The translations under genes and the position numbers were made by a program. Positions 42,901-51,864 of a stretch of DNA of 64,000 nt are shown piece after piece. This stretch comes from Clostridia bacterium (lineage in GTDB: Bacteria > Bacillota > Clostridia > Lachnospirales > Lachnospiraceae). The DNA lies in the NCBI GenBank assembly GCA_910575625.1, contig CAJTFD010000008.1:122121-186120 (forward strand). The letters run 5' to 3'. Below the pieces are notes generated by a model. That model did no database searches and had not been told where the DNA came from. It was given only the letters and a program-made list of their open reading frames with translations. Within the stretch, counting starts at the first letter, position 1. The number at the start of each line of letters is the position of its first letter.

Positions 42901-43920
42901 TCAGCTTAACAGGAAGACTGAAAATGTACTTCCTTCTCCCTTTTTTGATCGTACTGTGATATATCCATTTTGCTGGGCGATGATCCCTCTTGCCAGATAC
43001 AGACCCAGACCGACACCTTCCTTAGCGGTCACTTCCTCCGCCCGATAAAAGCGTTGGAATATGGCGTTATAATTTTCCTGATCAATTCCTATCCCTGTAT
43101 CGCTTATGTCGATCCGGGTATAGAATTGCCATGGGCGGACCAAAATGCTGATCGTACCGCCTTCTGGGGTGTACTTCACTGCGTTATCCAAAATGTTGCC
43201 GATGGCTTCCGCCGTCCATTTCGGGTCATGCTTCAGGGTCAATCTACTGTCATGATCAGCCAGAAGCTGGATATTTTTCTTTTCCGCGTCTGCCAGTATC
43301 ATACTCATAGCGCATGCGATCGTATCACTCAATCTCGTCTCTTCCAAGTGCAAAACAAAGATCCCAGTCTCCAGCCGGGACATTTTGATCAGTGACTGCA
43401 TTAAAAATTCGAGTTTGTCGATCTGGACAGCCATCAAGTCCAGAAATTCTTGCTGCTTGCCGCGAGGCAATTCATGCTGGTTCAAAATGCCAGTTATCAT
43501 CTGGATGTTCGCTGTCGGTGTCTTGACCTGATGGGAGATATCGCTGACCAGCTCTTGTATCGTCTGCTTGTCCTGTCTGCTCTGCTGCTGTTCTTCTTTC
43601 ATTTTCTCGTAATATTGCAGCAGCTTATCCTGCACTTTTGAGATGGCTGTTTCCTCATACGGAAAAAAGTTTTTGGGTTCCCGGCCCTCCATCAGAATGT
43701 CAACTGTTTCACATATATCATTGGAAAGATCCGAAAGCTGCCGATTTTGCCAAAAAGCCCAAAATACCGTTGTGATGAAAACAGCGCCACAGAAGACAAA
43801 TAGAAATCCGCGCATGAGCTCTTGGGGGATGTAAGGGAAAAAAAGTCCTGCCATTCCAGCGCAAAAGGCAAGACCCAGGAGTGATCTTCGGCATGATCTT
43901 GTCAAGCGCATCTCTTTCAT
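42901..43920 (-). CDS. sensor histidine kinase, module 2 (short extracellular loop)
   Basis: 339 residues from ATG 43920, overlapping the regulator stop (ATGA). Two helices near the N-terminus (about 10-28 and 36-56) separated by only a few residues (FPYIPQELMRG), so there is almost no external sensor. H-box SDISHQVKTPTANIQM, N-box GNILDNAVKYTPEGG, G-boxes DTGIGID and GVGLGLYLAR. Such intramembrane-sensing kinases commonly read the state of a partner ABC transporter, as BceS does with BceAB. That fits the linked permease. Confidence 0.9.
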   Translation of the reverse strand: MKEMRLTRSCRRSLLGLAFCAGMAGLFFPYIPQELMRGFLFVFCGAVFITTVFWAFWQNRQLSDLSNDICETVDILMEGREPKNFFPYEETAISKVQDKLLQYYEKMKEEQQQSRQDKQTIQELVSDISHQVKTPTANIQMITGILNQHELPRGKQQEFLDLMAVQIDKLEFLMQSLIKMSRLETGIFVLHLEETRLSDTIACAMSMILADAEKKNIQLLADHDSRLTLKHDPKWTAEAIGNILDNAVKYTPEGGTISILVRPWQFYTRIDISDTGIGIDQENYNAIFQRFYRAEEVTAKEGVGLGLYLARGIIAQQNGYITVRSKKGEGSTFSVFLLS

Positions 43921-44603
43921 CCCGCTTCCCCCGTCCAAACATATCCTATGCCGCGCACTGTCTTGATATATGTATGGGCATCGTCTTCGATCTTGGCTCT
44001 TAACCGATTGATCGTGACCGTCAATGCATGGTCGTCAACAAAATTATCGTCAATATCCCAAAGCCGCTCCAATAGCATCTGACGCGTCAGTATGTTTCCG
44101 GCATTTTCTGTCAAGATCCTCAGCAGCTTATATTCATTAGAAGTAACGATGACCTTTTCGTTTCCGCGGACCGCAGTAAGTTTACTGAAGTCAAGTGAAA
44201 GAAAGCCATCGCTCCAACAGTCCACCGCTTGCTGTTCTGATAAATGATTTCTTCGGAGCGCAACCTCTATGCGCCGCAGGAGTATTTTCATATTAAACGG
44301 TTTTGTGACATAATCCTCTGCGCCCAGATCAAAACCATCCAAAATATCCTGTTCCAGATCGTTCGCTGACAAAAATATGACGGGTATCTGCGGGTGTGTC
44401 TTTTTTATGGTGCGGCATAGATCAAAGCCATTTCCGTCCGGCAGATTCACATCAAGTATTGCCAGGTCAAAATGGTCGCTTTGGATAAGCTGATACGCTT
44501 TTTTGCAATTATAGGCAGCAACTGTCAAGTAATCATTATAATCTAGTTCAAAACACATCGCTGTACTTAAGGTAAGATCGTCCTCAACAACTAACAATTT
44601 CAT
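43917..44603 (-). CDS. OmpR-family response regulator, module 2
   Basis: 228 residues. Receiver: VVEDDLTLST, phospho-Asp in LAILDVNLPDGNG, VIFLSAND, YVTKPFN. DNA-binding winged helix with WDIDDNFVDDHALTVTINRL and the end VRGIGYVW. First gene of the minus-strand sensor operon. The coding region is visibly more A+T-rich than the ftsH or nad genes. Two exact copies of CTCTCGGATC, 16 bp apart, lie just upstream (44621-44646). It probably binds the 11-bp repeats at 42091-42128. Confidence 0.92.
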   Translation of the reverse strand: MKLLVVEDDLTLSTAMCFELDYNDYLTVAAYNCKKAYQLIQSDHFDLAILDVNLPDGNGFDLCRTIKKTHPQIPVIFLSANDLEQDILDGFDLGAEDYVTKPFNMKILLRRIEVALRRNHLSEQQAVDCWSDGFLSLDFSKLTAVRGNEKVIVTSNEYKLLRILTENAGNILTRQMLLERLWDIDDNFVDDHALTVTINRLRAKIEDDAHTYIKTVRGIGYVWTGEAG

Positions 44604-44790
44604 TTGTTATGTCCTTTCATCTCTCGGATCGCCGCTCTCTCGGATCTTCTGCTCCTTTTGGGATCAGCCAGCGGCTGAAATGTGCTGCGTACTGTCGATA
44701 ATAGAGGATATTTTGAAATAAATGCTAAAGAAAAATCCCGCATTTGTGCGGTTTTACAAAACCTTTACAAACACGGGATCTTAAACTTAG

Positions 44791-44862
44791 AGGCGCAGAC
44801 CGGATTTGAACCGGTGAATCAGGGTGTTGCAGACCCACGCCTTACCACTTGGCTACTGCGCC
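44791..44862 (-). tRNA. tRNA-Cys (anticodon GCA)
   Basis: 72 nt on the minus strand. Acceptor GGCGCAG pairs with CTGCGCC, discriminator U as in Cys tRNAs. The anticodon loop contains TCTGCAACA and the T-arm GGTTCAAATCC. CCA is not encoded and must be added by the Cca enzyme. Confidence 0.95.
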
Positions 44863-44892
44863 GTAATCTATATAAAATTAGTTATTGCCGTA

Positions 44893-44964
44893 TGACTCCA
44901 AGGGGATTTGAACCCCTGTTACCGCCGTGAAAGGGCGGTGTCTTAACCACTTGACCATGGAGCC
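44893..44964 (-). tRNA. tRNA-Glu (anticodon UUC)
   Basis: 72 nt on the minus strand. Acceptor GGCTCCA pairs with TGGAGTC (one G-U), discriminator A. Anticodon stem-loop CCGCCCTTTCACGGCGG, T-arm GGGGTTCAAATCCCC. CCA not encoded. It lies 30 bp before tRNA-Cys and the two are probably one transcript. Confidence 0.95.
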
Positions 44965-45105
44965 ATTTCCCTAACGCGAGATTAATAATACCATACCCGC
45001 TCCCTTAATGCAAGTGTTTTTTGAAAAAAATTTAATGAAAAATTTCAGCCCGGTCACCCCGGTCCAGGGACTGGCATAACATAGAGTAACGAAAAAAGGA
45101 TCATT

Positions 45106-46314
45106 TTGAAGATTATGAAAAAAATATATATAGCTGCGATTTTTATGTTCATGTTACTTTTGAGCCTCCCCGTACAGGTCTCGGCCCTGCCGGCCTCCCC
45201 GGGCAGGCAGTACCAGGGGATCGATGTGAGCCAGTGGCAGGGAGACATTGATTTTGAGCAGGTGGCGGCGTCGGGGATAGAGGTGGTCTACATCCGCTCC
45301 AGCCTGGGCGGAGGCTTCATAGACCCCTATTTTGAGCAGAATTATCAGAGGGCCCGGGCGGCGGGGCTGAAGATCGGGTTTTATCATTATGTGACGGCGC
45401 GCACGGTCTCCCAGGCCAGATTCCAGGCACAGTTCTTTGTCCATGTGATCCAGGGAAAAGATTTTGACTGCCGTCTCGCCATGGATTTTGAGGATCTGAC
45501 AAATCTATCGGCGGCGGAGGCCAACGAGATCGGTCTGGCGTTCATCCAGGCGGTGGAGAAGAACAGCGGAAAGGAGGCGGTGGTCTACAGCAACACCTAT
45601 AATGCGGGGGCGGTCTTTGGCGGCGCGCTGACGGCCTATCCCCTGTGGGCGGCTTCCTACGGGGTCTCCCAGCCCTCCTCGGCGGTGAACTGGTCTTCCT
45701 GGGCGGGCTGGCAGTATACGGATCAGGGGCGGATCGGGGGGATATCCGGATATGTGGACCGGGATATATTTACAGAGGCCATGTTCTTGGATACTGCCGG
45801 GCAGGTCCGGCCATCGCCTAAGCCCTCTCCCTCTTCCGGGGTGGTGGAATACCAGGTGAAAAAAGGGGATACCCTATGGGCCATCGCCCGCCGTTACCGG
45901 ACCAGCGTGGCGGCCATTGTAAAGGAGAATGGGATTGCCGACCCGGCCCTGATCTACCCGGGGGAAAGCCTGTGCATCACGGTCCATGACGATTCCCCGC
46001 ATGCAGACAGCCATTCATTTTACACAGTGCGCGCCGGAGATACCCTGACGGCGATCGCGGCCCGGTTCCATACCAGCGTATCCCGGCTTGTGGCTCTCAA
46101 CGGGATCGCGGATCCAAACCTGATCCACACAGGGGAGCGGCTGAAAGTGCCTGTAGCTGGAAGCGGGGGTGATACCGTCTACACAGTGCGCTCTGGGGAT
46201 ACATTGTGGGAGATTGCCCAGAGATACGGCACGTCGGTGTCCGCCCTGGCGGTGGCGAATAACATCCAAAATCCGGCCCTGATCTATCCGGGGGAGCAGA
46301 TCCGCATTCCCTGA
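45106..46314 (+). CDS. secreted GH25 lysozyme with three LysM repeats
   Basis: 402 residues from TTG 45106 behind AAAAAAGGAT; ATG 45115 is an alternative. Signal peptide ([21 protein letters not shown]). GH25 domain with [13 protein letters not shown], the acidic pair in AMDFEDL near residue 126, and YPLWAASY. A Pro/Ser linker follows, then three LysM repeats starting near residues 249, 307 and 361 (each YxVxxGDTLxxIAxRxxTSV). It cleaves muramic bonds of peptidoglycan; LysM keeps it on the wall. No phage genes surround it, so it looks like a host autolysin. Confidence 0.92.
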   Translation: MKIMKKIYIAAIFMFMLLLSLPVQVSALPASPGRQYQGIDVSQWQGDIDFEQVAASGIEVVYIRSSLGGGFIDPYFEQNYQRARAAGLKIGFYHYVTARTVSQARFQAQFFVHVIQGKDFDCRLAMDFEDLTNLSAAEANEIGLAFIQAVEKNSGKEAVVYSNTYNAGAVFGGALTAYPLWAASYGVSQPSSAVNWSSWAGWQYTDQGRIGGISGYVDRDIFTEAMFLDTAGQVRPSPKPSPSSGVVEYQVKKGDTLWAIARRYRTSVAAIVKENGIADPALIYPGESLCITVHDDSPHADSHSFYTVRAGDTLTAIAARFHTSVSRLVALNGIADPNLIHTGERLKVPVAGSGGDTVYTVRSGDTLWEIAQRYGTSVSALAVANNIQNPALIYPGEQIRIP

Positions 46315-46328
46315 AGAGCCGGTATCCG

Positions 46329-46847
46329 TCAAAACGGGGAAAACAGGGGCAGATCCGGCGGCCGGAACGAAAATAGGAAAAAACAAAGACACGTCAGGAC
46401 CGTCAGCCCCCAGGGCACAAAAGGATCCTCCGCAGACGGTAGCGCATGGAAAGCCTGGCGGCGGACGATCCGGCCCTGCACGTAAAAGCCCAGGAGGATC
46501 CCCAGCAAAAATAGGACGATATCCACGGCCAGGATATGCCGCCCCAGGATCCCTGTATAGGTATAAAAGAGCACAGGGATCATAAATGTCCCGGCCAGGA
46601 TCCCCCGCGCGCTTGCTGCGGATAGAGCCGGGATCTTTTTGCCCAGCCGTATGATCTCGAACAGGAAATAGGCAGTCAGGGGAAAGAAGACCAGCTTCAT
46701 GTGCTCCCAGACAGATTCGTTGACGGGTGCGAACAGCCCGATCCAGGGGGAGCGGCTGCTCAGATCATACAGATAGTGCAGGATGATACCGGATAGGATT
46801 ACGGCCAGACAGCCGTATCTTGTGTATTTTTTGGACTTTTTTTCCAT
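46329..46847 (-). CDS. DUF6512 family membrane protein
   Basis: 172 residues from ATG 46847 behind TTAGGGAGGTTTTTA. The frame is open 40 codons further but without an RBS. Five or so membrane helices. The conserved-looking loop LFAPVNESVWEHMKLVFFP after helix 1 marks the family. Function unknown. It is convergent with the lysozyme gene (14 bp between stops) and divergent from the cotJ genes. Confidence 0.75.
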   Translation of the reverse strand: MEKKSKKYTRYGCLAVILSGIILHYLYDLSSRSPWIGLFAPVNESVWEHMKLVFFPLTAYFLFEIIRLGKKIPALSAASARGILAGTFMIPVLFYTYTGILGRHILAVDIVLFLLGILLGFYVQGRIVRRQAFHALPSAEDPFVPWGLTVLTCLCFFLFSFRPPDLPLFSPF

Positions 46848-46984
46848 TAAAAACCTCCCTAAAATGAGACTTTTTGACAAACTGGTCACTTCTATCGTGG
46901 TATATACATTTTTAGCAGATAATCCCTGAAAAATACAGAGAGTTTCGTAAATACTAAAATGTATCACGAAAGGAGGTTTTATCG

Positions 46985-47443
46985 ATGGATATGCAGCATT
47001 TAGCGATCGCTTCTATACCCATGCAGCCCTGGGGGCAGCTCTATGACGCCCCGACGGCCCTCAAAAAAGGTACGGTCTTCCAGGATCTGGATATGCCCTT
47101 TTTTGCGGCGGACGACGGCGGAAGAGCCGGGTGCTGCTGCGGGACATCCGATACGACGGATCCGGGGCAAAAGGAAAGGGAAGAGCGGATGCTTGAGATC
47201 TACCAGATCTGTTTTATTGTGGATGACCTGCGGCTGTATCTGGACACCCATCCCCAGGATGTCCAGGCGCGGGGACTGTTAAAAGAGAATCTGCTCAAAC
47301 GTAAACAGCTGCTCGCAGATTTTGCCCAGAGGTTTTATCCGCTGACGATGGACTGCATGGCGCAGGCATGCCAGACCAGAGCGGGAGAGGACTGTTACTG
47401 TTGGCAGGAAGGGCCGATGCCCTGGGAAGGAGCGTGTGTGTAA
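46985..47443 (+). CDS. fused CotJA-CotJB spore coat protein
   Basis: 152 residues behind CGAAAGGAGG. Residues about 5-40 are CotJA-like (LAIASIPMQPWGQLYDAPTA, then KGTVFQDLDMPFF). A Cys-containing linker (GRAGCCCGTSD) leads into CotJB-like sequence from about 68 (MLEIYQICFIVDDLRLYLDT, then ENLLKRKQLLADFAQRFYPLT). In Bacillus these are two genes, cotJA and cotJB, followed by cotJC; here they form one frame. The stop overlaps the cotJC start (TAATG). CotJ proteins are assembled in the spore coat from the mother cell. Confidence 0.85.
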   Translation: MDMQHLAIASIPMQPWGQLYDAPTALKKGTVFQDLDMPFFAADDGGRAGCCCGTSDTTDPGQKEREERMLEIYQICFIVDDLRLYLDTHPQDVQARGLLKENLLKRKQLLADFAQRFYPLTMDCMAQACQTRAGEDCYCWQEGPMPWEGACV

Positions 47444-48057
47444 TGTGGGTGTATGAAAAGAGGCTGCAGTTTCCGGTCAAGATCACGAAGACGTGCCCCA
47501 AGACCGCCCAGCTGATCATCAGTCAGTACGGCGGGCCGGACGGGGAACTCTCCGCGTCCATGCGGTATCTGTCTCAGCGTTATACCATGCCGGTCAAGGC
47601 GGTGGGCGGGCTTTTGACGGACATCGGAACGGAGGAATTGGCCCATATGGAGATCATCTGCGCGATGGTCTATCAGCTCACGAAGCATCTGACGATCGAG
47701 GAGGCGAAGACAGCCGGGTTTGACGCGTATTATATCGACCATACGTCGGCTCTGTGGCCCCAGGCGGCGGCCGGCGTCCCCTTTACCGCGTTGGAATTCC
47801 AGTCTAAAGGAGATGCCATCGCCGACCTGACTGAGAACCTGGCGGCAGAGCAGAAGGCCCGTACCGTGTACGACAATTTGCTGCGCATGATCACGGATCC
47901 GGAGGTGCGGGAGCCGCTGAAATTTTTGCGCACCAGGGAGATCGTGCACTTCCAGCGTTTTGGCGAGGCGTTGGAGAAGACGAAGGAGAAACTGGATCAG
48001 AAAAACTATTATCTCTACAATCCGGAATTTGACAAACAGATGATCGCCAGGGCATAA
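47443..48057 (+). CDS. cotJC: spore coat protein CotJC, manganese-catalase family
   Basis: 204 residues from ATG 47443. Start MWVYEKRLQFPVKI is typical. Ferritin-like helices with metal-ligand candidates in GTEELAHMEI and REIVHFQRFGEAL, and EQKART between them. The protein belongs to the Mn-catalase family and may protect spores from peroxide. It overlaps the CotJA-CotJB gene, so the three CotJ functions are made from two frames in one operon. A large hairpin follows. Confidence 0.93.
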   Translation: MWVYEKRLQFPVKITKTCPKTAQLIISQYGGPDGELSASMRYLSQRYTMPVKAVGGLLTDIGTEELAHMEIICAMVYQLTKHLTIEEAKTAGFDAYYIDHTSALWPQAAAGVPFTALEFQSKGDAIADLTENLAAEQKARTVYDNLLRMITDPEVREPLKFLRTREIVHFQRFGEALEKTKEKLDQKNYYLYNPEFDKQMIARA

Positions 48058-48064
48058 GAGGAGG

Positions 48065-48104
48065 GATCATATTGCGGATGCCCCGGCGGCATCTGCATAT
48101 GATC
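48065..48104 (+). terminator. large hairpin after cotJC
   Basis: GATCATAT-TGC-GGATGCC pairs with GGCATC-TGC-ATATGATC around CCGG, a stem of about 17 bp with small mismatches. No T-run follows, so it may end or stabilise the cotJ mRNA rather than be a classical terminator. Confidence 0.45.
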
Positions 48105-48199
48105 TGTACATGAGATCCAGAAAATGCTTGATTTCACTTTATTCCTGTAGTATATTAAAAACAATATCTATGGGCAGTATACAGTGGGAGAAAAATGGC

Positions 48200-49180
48200 A
48201 TGTCTTTAAAAAAGATCGCGGAGATGGTCGGCACATCGCCCTCCACAGTGTCCAGGGTCTTGAACAACAGCTACACCACCTGCGCGTCGGAGCAGCTGAA
48301 GGAAAAGATATGGAAAGCCGCGCATGAGATCCAGTACGTGCCGAACACCTCGGCGCGGGACCTGAAACTGGGTCATGCAGAGAAGAAAAAGGCCCAGCGG
48401 ATCTTGATCGTCCTGGCGCGGGTGGAGGCGCTGGATGCGGATCCTTTTTTCCGGGAGTTGTACCAGGGCCTCGAATATGAGATCTTAAAAAAAGGGTTTA
48501 TTTTGGATGGCCTGGTCACAGCCAGTGAAAAAGACAGGCAGGAGCTGCGAAAATGTGACGGGATGATCATCCTGGGGCGATGTTCCTCGAAAATGCTGGG
48601 GATGCTCGCGGGATACACATCCCATATGGTGGGGATCTGGCGCAATCCCATGAATTACGAAGTCGATGAGGTGGTCTGTGACGGGCAGAAAGCGGCCCAG
48701 ACGGCGGTCACCTATCTGATCAAAAAAGGGCACCGCAAGATCGGGTATATCGGAGACTGTTCCTACGAGAGCCGTTATGTGGGGTACAACGAGACGATGA
48801 TACGCAACCAGCTGTCCATCGACTATTCCTGCATCATATCCACCGGCCAGTCAAAGGAAGAGGGGTATCAGGCCATGGGGCGGCTGATGGAGGATGAGGA
48901 ACTGACAGCGGTCCTGTGCGCCAACGATGTCACAGCCGTGGGGGCCCTGCAGGCGCTCCGGGAGAGGAAGGGCCGTAGGATCTCCGTGATCTCCATTGAT
49001 GATATAGAGGAGGCCCAGACCACAGAGCCGCTGCTGACCACGGTGCACATCCCACGGGAGGCCATGGCGCATATGGCGGTGCAGGTGCTGCAGGATCGGA
49101 TCAGCCATGGGCATACGGAGAAACTGCGGGTGGAATTTCCGTGCCGGATCGTGGAGCGGGAGAGTTGTTTTCAGATATGA
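48200..49180 (+). CDS. LacI-family transcriptional regulator
   Basis: 326 residues from ATG 48200 behind GTGGGAG. HTH at the start: SLKKIAEMVGTSPSTVSRVL. A periplasmic-binding-like sugar domain follows, ending with family patches KKGHRKIGYIGD, VLCANDVTAVGAL and ISVISIDDIEE. GalR/EbgR-like in appearance (IWRNPMNYEVDEVVCDG). Effector and targets unknown; there is no sugar operon adjacent, so it acts on distant genes. Confidence 0.9.
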   Translation: MSLKKIAEMVGTSPSTVSRVLNNSYTTCASEQLKEKIWKAAHEIQYVPNTSARDLKLGHAEKKKAQRILIVLARVEALDADPFFRELYQGLEYEILKKGFILDGLVTASEKDRQELRKCDGMIILGRCSSKMLGMLAGYTSHMVGIWRNPMNYEVDEVVCDGQKAAQTAVTYLIKKGHRKIGYIGDCSYESRYVGYNETMIRNQLSIDYSCIISTGQSKEEGYQAMGRLMEDEELTAVLCANDVTAVGALQALRERKGRRISVISIDDIEEAQTTEPLLTTVHIPREAMAHMAVQVLQDRISHGHTEKLRVEFPCRIVERESCFQI

Positions 49181-49368
49181 GACAGTCATGTTTTTTGTTA
49201 GATCCAGAAAGCATGGCTGTCCCCTTTATAAAAAGTTTAGAAAATATCGCTATTATTATAGAAGAAACTATGTTATGATATTTCCATCATCTGATATTCT
49301 AAGGAGCGTTCGCTCCATCTATCTCAAGGTGTAAGAGTCATATAGAAGAACATTTATGGAGGGCAGTT

Positions 49369-50907
49369 ATGTTCAGCAGTGTATATTCTGCGGCCATTTT
49401 AGGCATGGAGGTCGTGCCCGTCCAGGTGGAGGCAGATGTCAGTGACGGCCTGCCCATGTTTTCCATGGTGGGGTATGTCAATTCCCAGGTAAAGGAAACC
49501 CAGGACCGGGTGCGGACAGCCCTGCACAACAAGAAACTGGGCCTGCCGCCAAAGCGGATCACCGTGAACCTGGCTCCGGGCGACGTGCGCAAAGAGGGAA
49601 CAGGTTATGATCTGCCGGTGGCGCTGGCCATATTGACCGCGTTGGGGCGAATCCCGGAAAAAAATCTGGAAGGGGTCATGGTCGTCGGGGAGTTGGGCCT
49701 GGACGGAAAGATAAAAGGTGTATGGGGCATCCTGCCCATCGTACATAAAGCCAGAGAGGCAGGGTATCATACATGTATGGTGCCCAGGGAAAATGAACAG
49801 GAGGGACAGCTGATCGGGGGGATCCGTGTGGTGGGAGTGGATGACCTGCAAAAAGCCGTGGAATGGCTGCGCCAGGATCATCCCAGGCAGGAAGGGATGC
49901 AGGAGGAGCTGGCAGAGGATATTTCGTCTGTCTCAGATACAGATCATGGAGAGTTGGATTTTCGGGATATCCGGGGACAGGAGGGTGCGGTGCGGGCGAC
50001 GCTGATCGCGGCGGCGGGCATGCACAACCTGCTGTACATCGGCAGCCCGGGTTCGGGAAAATCCATGCTGGCCCAGCGGCTCCCTGGTATCCTGCCGCCC
50101 CTGACCAGAGAGGAACGTTTGGAGATCACAAAGATATACAGCATCGCCGGATCATTATCCAAAGAGCGCCCGGTGATCAGCCAGAGGCCTTTTCGCAGCC
50201 CCCACCACACGATCTCGGCCCAGGCGTTGGCCGGAGGGGGACGGAGTCCGCGTCCGGGCGAGATCACCCTGGCGCACAGGGGCGTGTTGTTCATGGATGA
50301 ATTTCCGGAATTTTCCAGGAGGAGCCTGGAGATCCTGCGCCAGCCCCTGGAGGAGAGATGCATCCATATATCCAGGGTACAGGGGGTCTACACATTTCCC
50401 GCAGACTGTGTGCTGGTGGCGGCCATGAACCCCTGTGCCTGCGGTCATTACCCGGATCTGGACCGCTGCCGCTGTACGCCTGCGCAGGTGCAGCGGTATC
50501 TGGGCAAGATCAGCGGCCCCTTATTAGACAGGCTGGATCTGTGTGTGGAGACGCGGGAACCCACGTATGAGCAGATCACAGGAGGCGGGGAGTCGATCTC
50601 TTCGGCCCGGCTGCGCGGGGAGGTCATGAGGGTGCAGAAGATCCAGCAGGAGCGTTACAGGGAAACGAAGATCCAGTTTAACAGCCAGCTGGAGGGCAGT
50701 GACGTGGATATTTACTGTCCGATGACCCGGGGTGCACGGCAGTGGATGGAACGGATCTACACGGGACAGCATCTAAGCCCCCGTTCCTATCATAAGATGC
50801 TGAAAGTATCCCGGACCATTGCCGATCTGGATGGGGCGGAGACGATCACGGATGCCCATATCCTGGAGGCGTTCGGCTACCGGGTCATGGAACGGAAATA
50901 TCTGTAG
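49369..50907 (+). CDS. comM: YifB/ComM-family Mg-chelatase-like AAA ATPase
   Basis: 512 residues behind TGGAGGGCAGTT. N-terminal Lon-protease-like domain (SDGLPMFSMVGYVNSQVKE), AAA core with GSPGSGKSML near residue 225 and VLFMDEFPEF, a zinc-like CACGHYPDLDRCRC near 355, and a C-terminal Mg-chelatase domain. In naturally competent bacteria ComM is a helicase driving branch migration during transformation. The next gene, dprA, encodes another transformation protein, so the pair forms a DNA-uptake recombination unit. Confidence 0.92.
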   Translation: MFSSVYSAAILGMEVVPVQVEADVSDGLPMFSMVGYVNSQVKETQDRVRTALHNKKLGLPPKRITVNLAPGDVRKEGTGYDLPVALAILTALGRIPEKNLEGVMVVGELGLDGKIKGVWGILPIVHKAREAGYHTCMVPRENEQEGQLIGGIRVVGVDDLQKAVEWLRQDHPRQEGMQEELAEDISSVSDTDHGELDFRDIRGQEGAVRATLIAAAGMHNLLYIGSPGSGKSMLAQRLPGILPPLTREERLEITKIYSIAGSLSKERPVISQRPFRSPHHTISAQALAGGGRSPRPGEITLAHRGVLFMDEFPEFSRRSLEILRQPLEERCIHISRVQGVYTFPADCVLVAAMNPCACGHYPDLDRCRCTPAQVQRYLGKISGPLLDRLDLCVETREPTYEQITGGGESISSARLRGEVMRVQKIQQERYRETKIQFNSQLEGSDVDIYCPMTRGARQWMERIYTGQHLSPRSYHKMLKVSRTIADLDGAETITDAHILEAFGYRVMERKYL

Positions 50908-50940
50908 ATTTTATAATAGAAGGGGTGTGTATGAAAGCTT

Positions 50941-51825
50941 ATGGGAAAGAGTCTGCAGGAACAAGAAGAGAGATGTATTTCGGTGAGCCAGCCGGAGTAT
51001 CCGCACCGGCTGCGGGAACTGCCGGATATGCCCGCCTGTCTGTATGTGCGCGGGAGACTGCCCGCGGAGGATAAGCCCACGGTGGGCATCGTGGGCGCGC
51101 GCAGCTGCAGCGGCTACGGGCGGCATGTGGCCTGGGAGTATGCCAAAGTTTTTAGCAGCTGCGGTGTCCAGGTCGTCAGCGGCATGGCGCTGGGGATCGA
51201 CGGGGAATCCCACCGGGGAGCCCTGCAGGGGCATACGCCCACATTTGCCGTGCTGGGCTGCGGCACAGATATATGTTATCCCAGGGGCAACAGGGATCTT
51301 TTTGAAAAAATCCCGCTGACGGGCGGCCTGGTCAGTGAATATCCCCAGGGCGCACCGCCCGCGGGCTGGCATTTTCCGGCCCGGAACAGGCTCATCAGCG
51401 GTCTTGCGGATGCACTGCTGGTGGTGGAGGCCAAGAAAAAGAGCGGATCTTTGATCACGGTGGACTGCGCCCTGGAGCAGGGGAAGACTGTGTTCGCCGT
51501 CCCGGGGCGGGTAACAGATACTCTGAGCGAGGGCTGCAACGGGCTGATCGCCCAGGGCGCGTCGATCGCTTTATCACCGGAAAAGGTTCTAAATGAGCTG
51601 GGGGTGGATACATATAGTAAAAAGGGAGACGGCAAAAAAAAGAACTTGGGACTTGCAAGAGATTTGGATTTGGTGTATAGTTGTGTAGGTTTCAAAGCGA
51701 CAGATTACGAGACACTGATCCGCGGGAGCGGATATCCGCCGGGGCAGGTGCTGTCCATACTGACAGAGCTGCAGCTGATGGGCCTGGTGGAGGAAGTGGG
51801 AAAGAATCATTATATCAGGTTATAG
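50941..51825 (+). CDS. dprA: DNA-processing protein DprA, short N-terminus
   Basis: 294 residues from ATG 50941. Rossmann-like domain with TVGIVGARSCSGYGR, VVSGMALGIDGESHRGAL, FAVLGCGTDICYPRGN and NRLISGLAD. C-terminal winged helix (residues about 235-294). The N-terminal SAM-like domain of full DprA is absent: the protein starts directly with SQPEYPHRLRELPDMPACLY. DprA loads RecA on incoming single strands. The best RBS (AAGGGGTGTGT) serves an out-of-frame ATG at 50931, leaving the true start in doubt. Confidence 0.9.
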   Translation: MGKSLQEQEERCISVSQPEYPHRLRELPDMPACLYVRGRLPAEDKPTVGIVGARSCSGYGRHVAWEYAKVFSSCGVQVVSGMALGIDGESHRGALQGHTPTFAVLGCGTDICYPRGNRDLFEKIPLTGGLVSEYPQGAPPAGWHFPARNRLISGLADALLVVEAKKKSGSLITVDCALEQGKTVFAVPGRVTDTLSEGCNGLIAQGASIALSPEKVLNELGVDTYSKKGDGKKKNLGLARDLDLVYSCVGFKATDYETLIRGSGYPPGQVLSILTELQLMGLVEEVGKNHYIRL

Positions 51826-51864
51826 TACATTTTAGATAATGTATGCATATACAGGAGACAGGAC

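Larger units (their letters stand above)
44604..45105. other. 502-bp gap holding two tRNA genes
   Basis: Apart from tRNA-Cys and tRNA-Glu on the minus strand and the CTCTCGGATC direct repeats near the module 2 regulator, I see no coding sequence here. An A+T-rich stretch follows tRNA-Glu (44965-45045). Confidence 0.6.

Noticed and set aside
45106..46314. GH25-LysM lysozyme as a prophage endolysin
   Set aside because: It has a signal peptide and no holin or phage structural gene is nearby; a host autolysin is the simpler reading.
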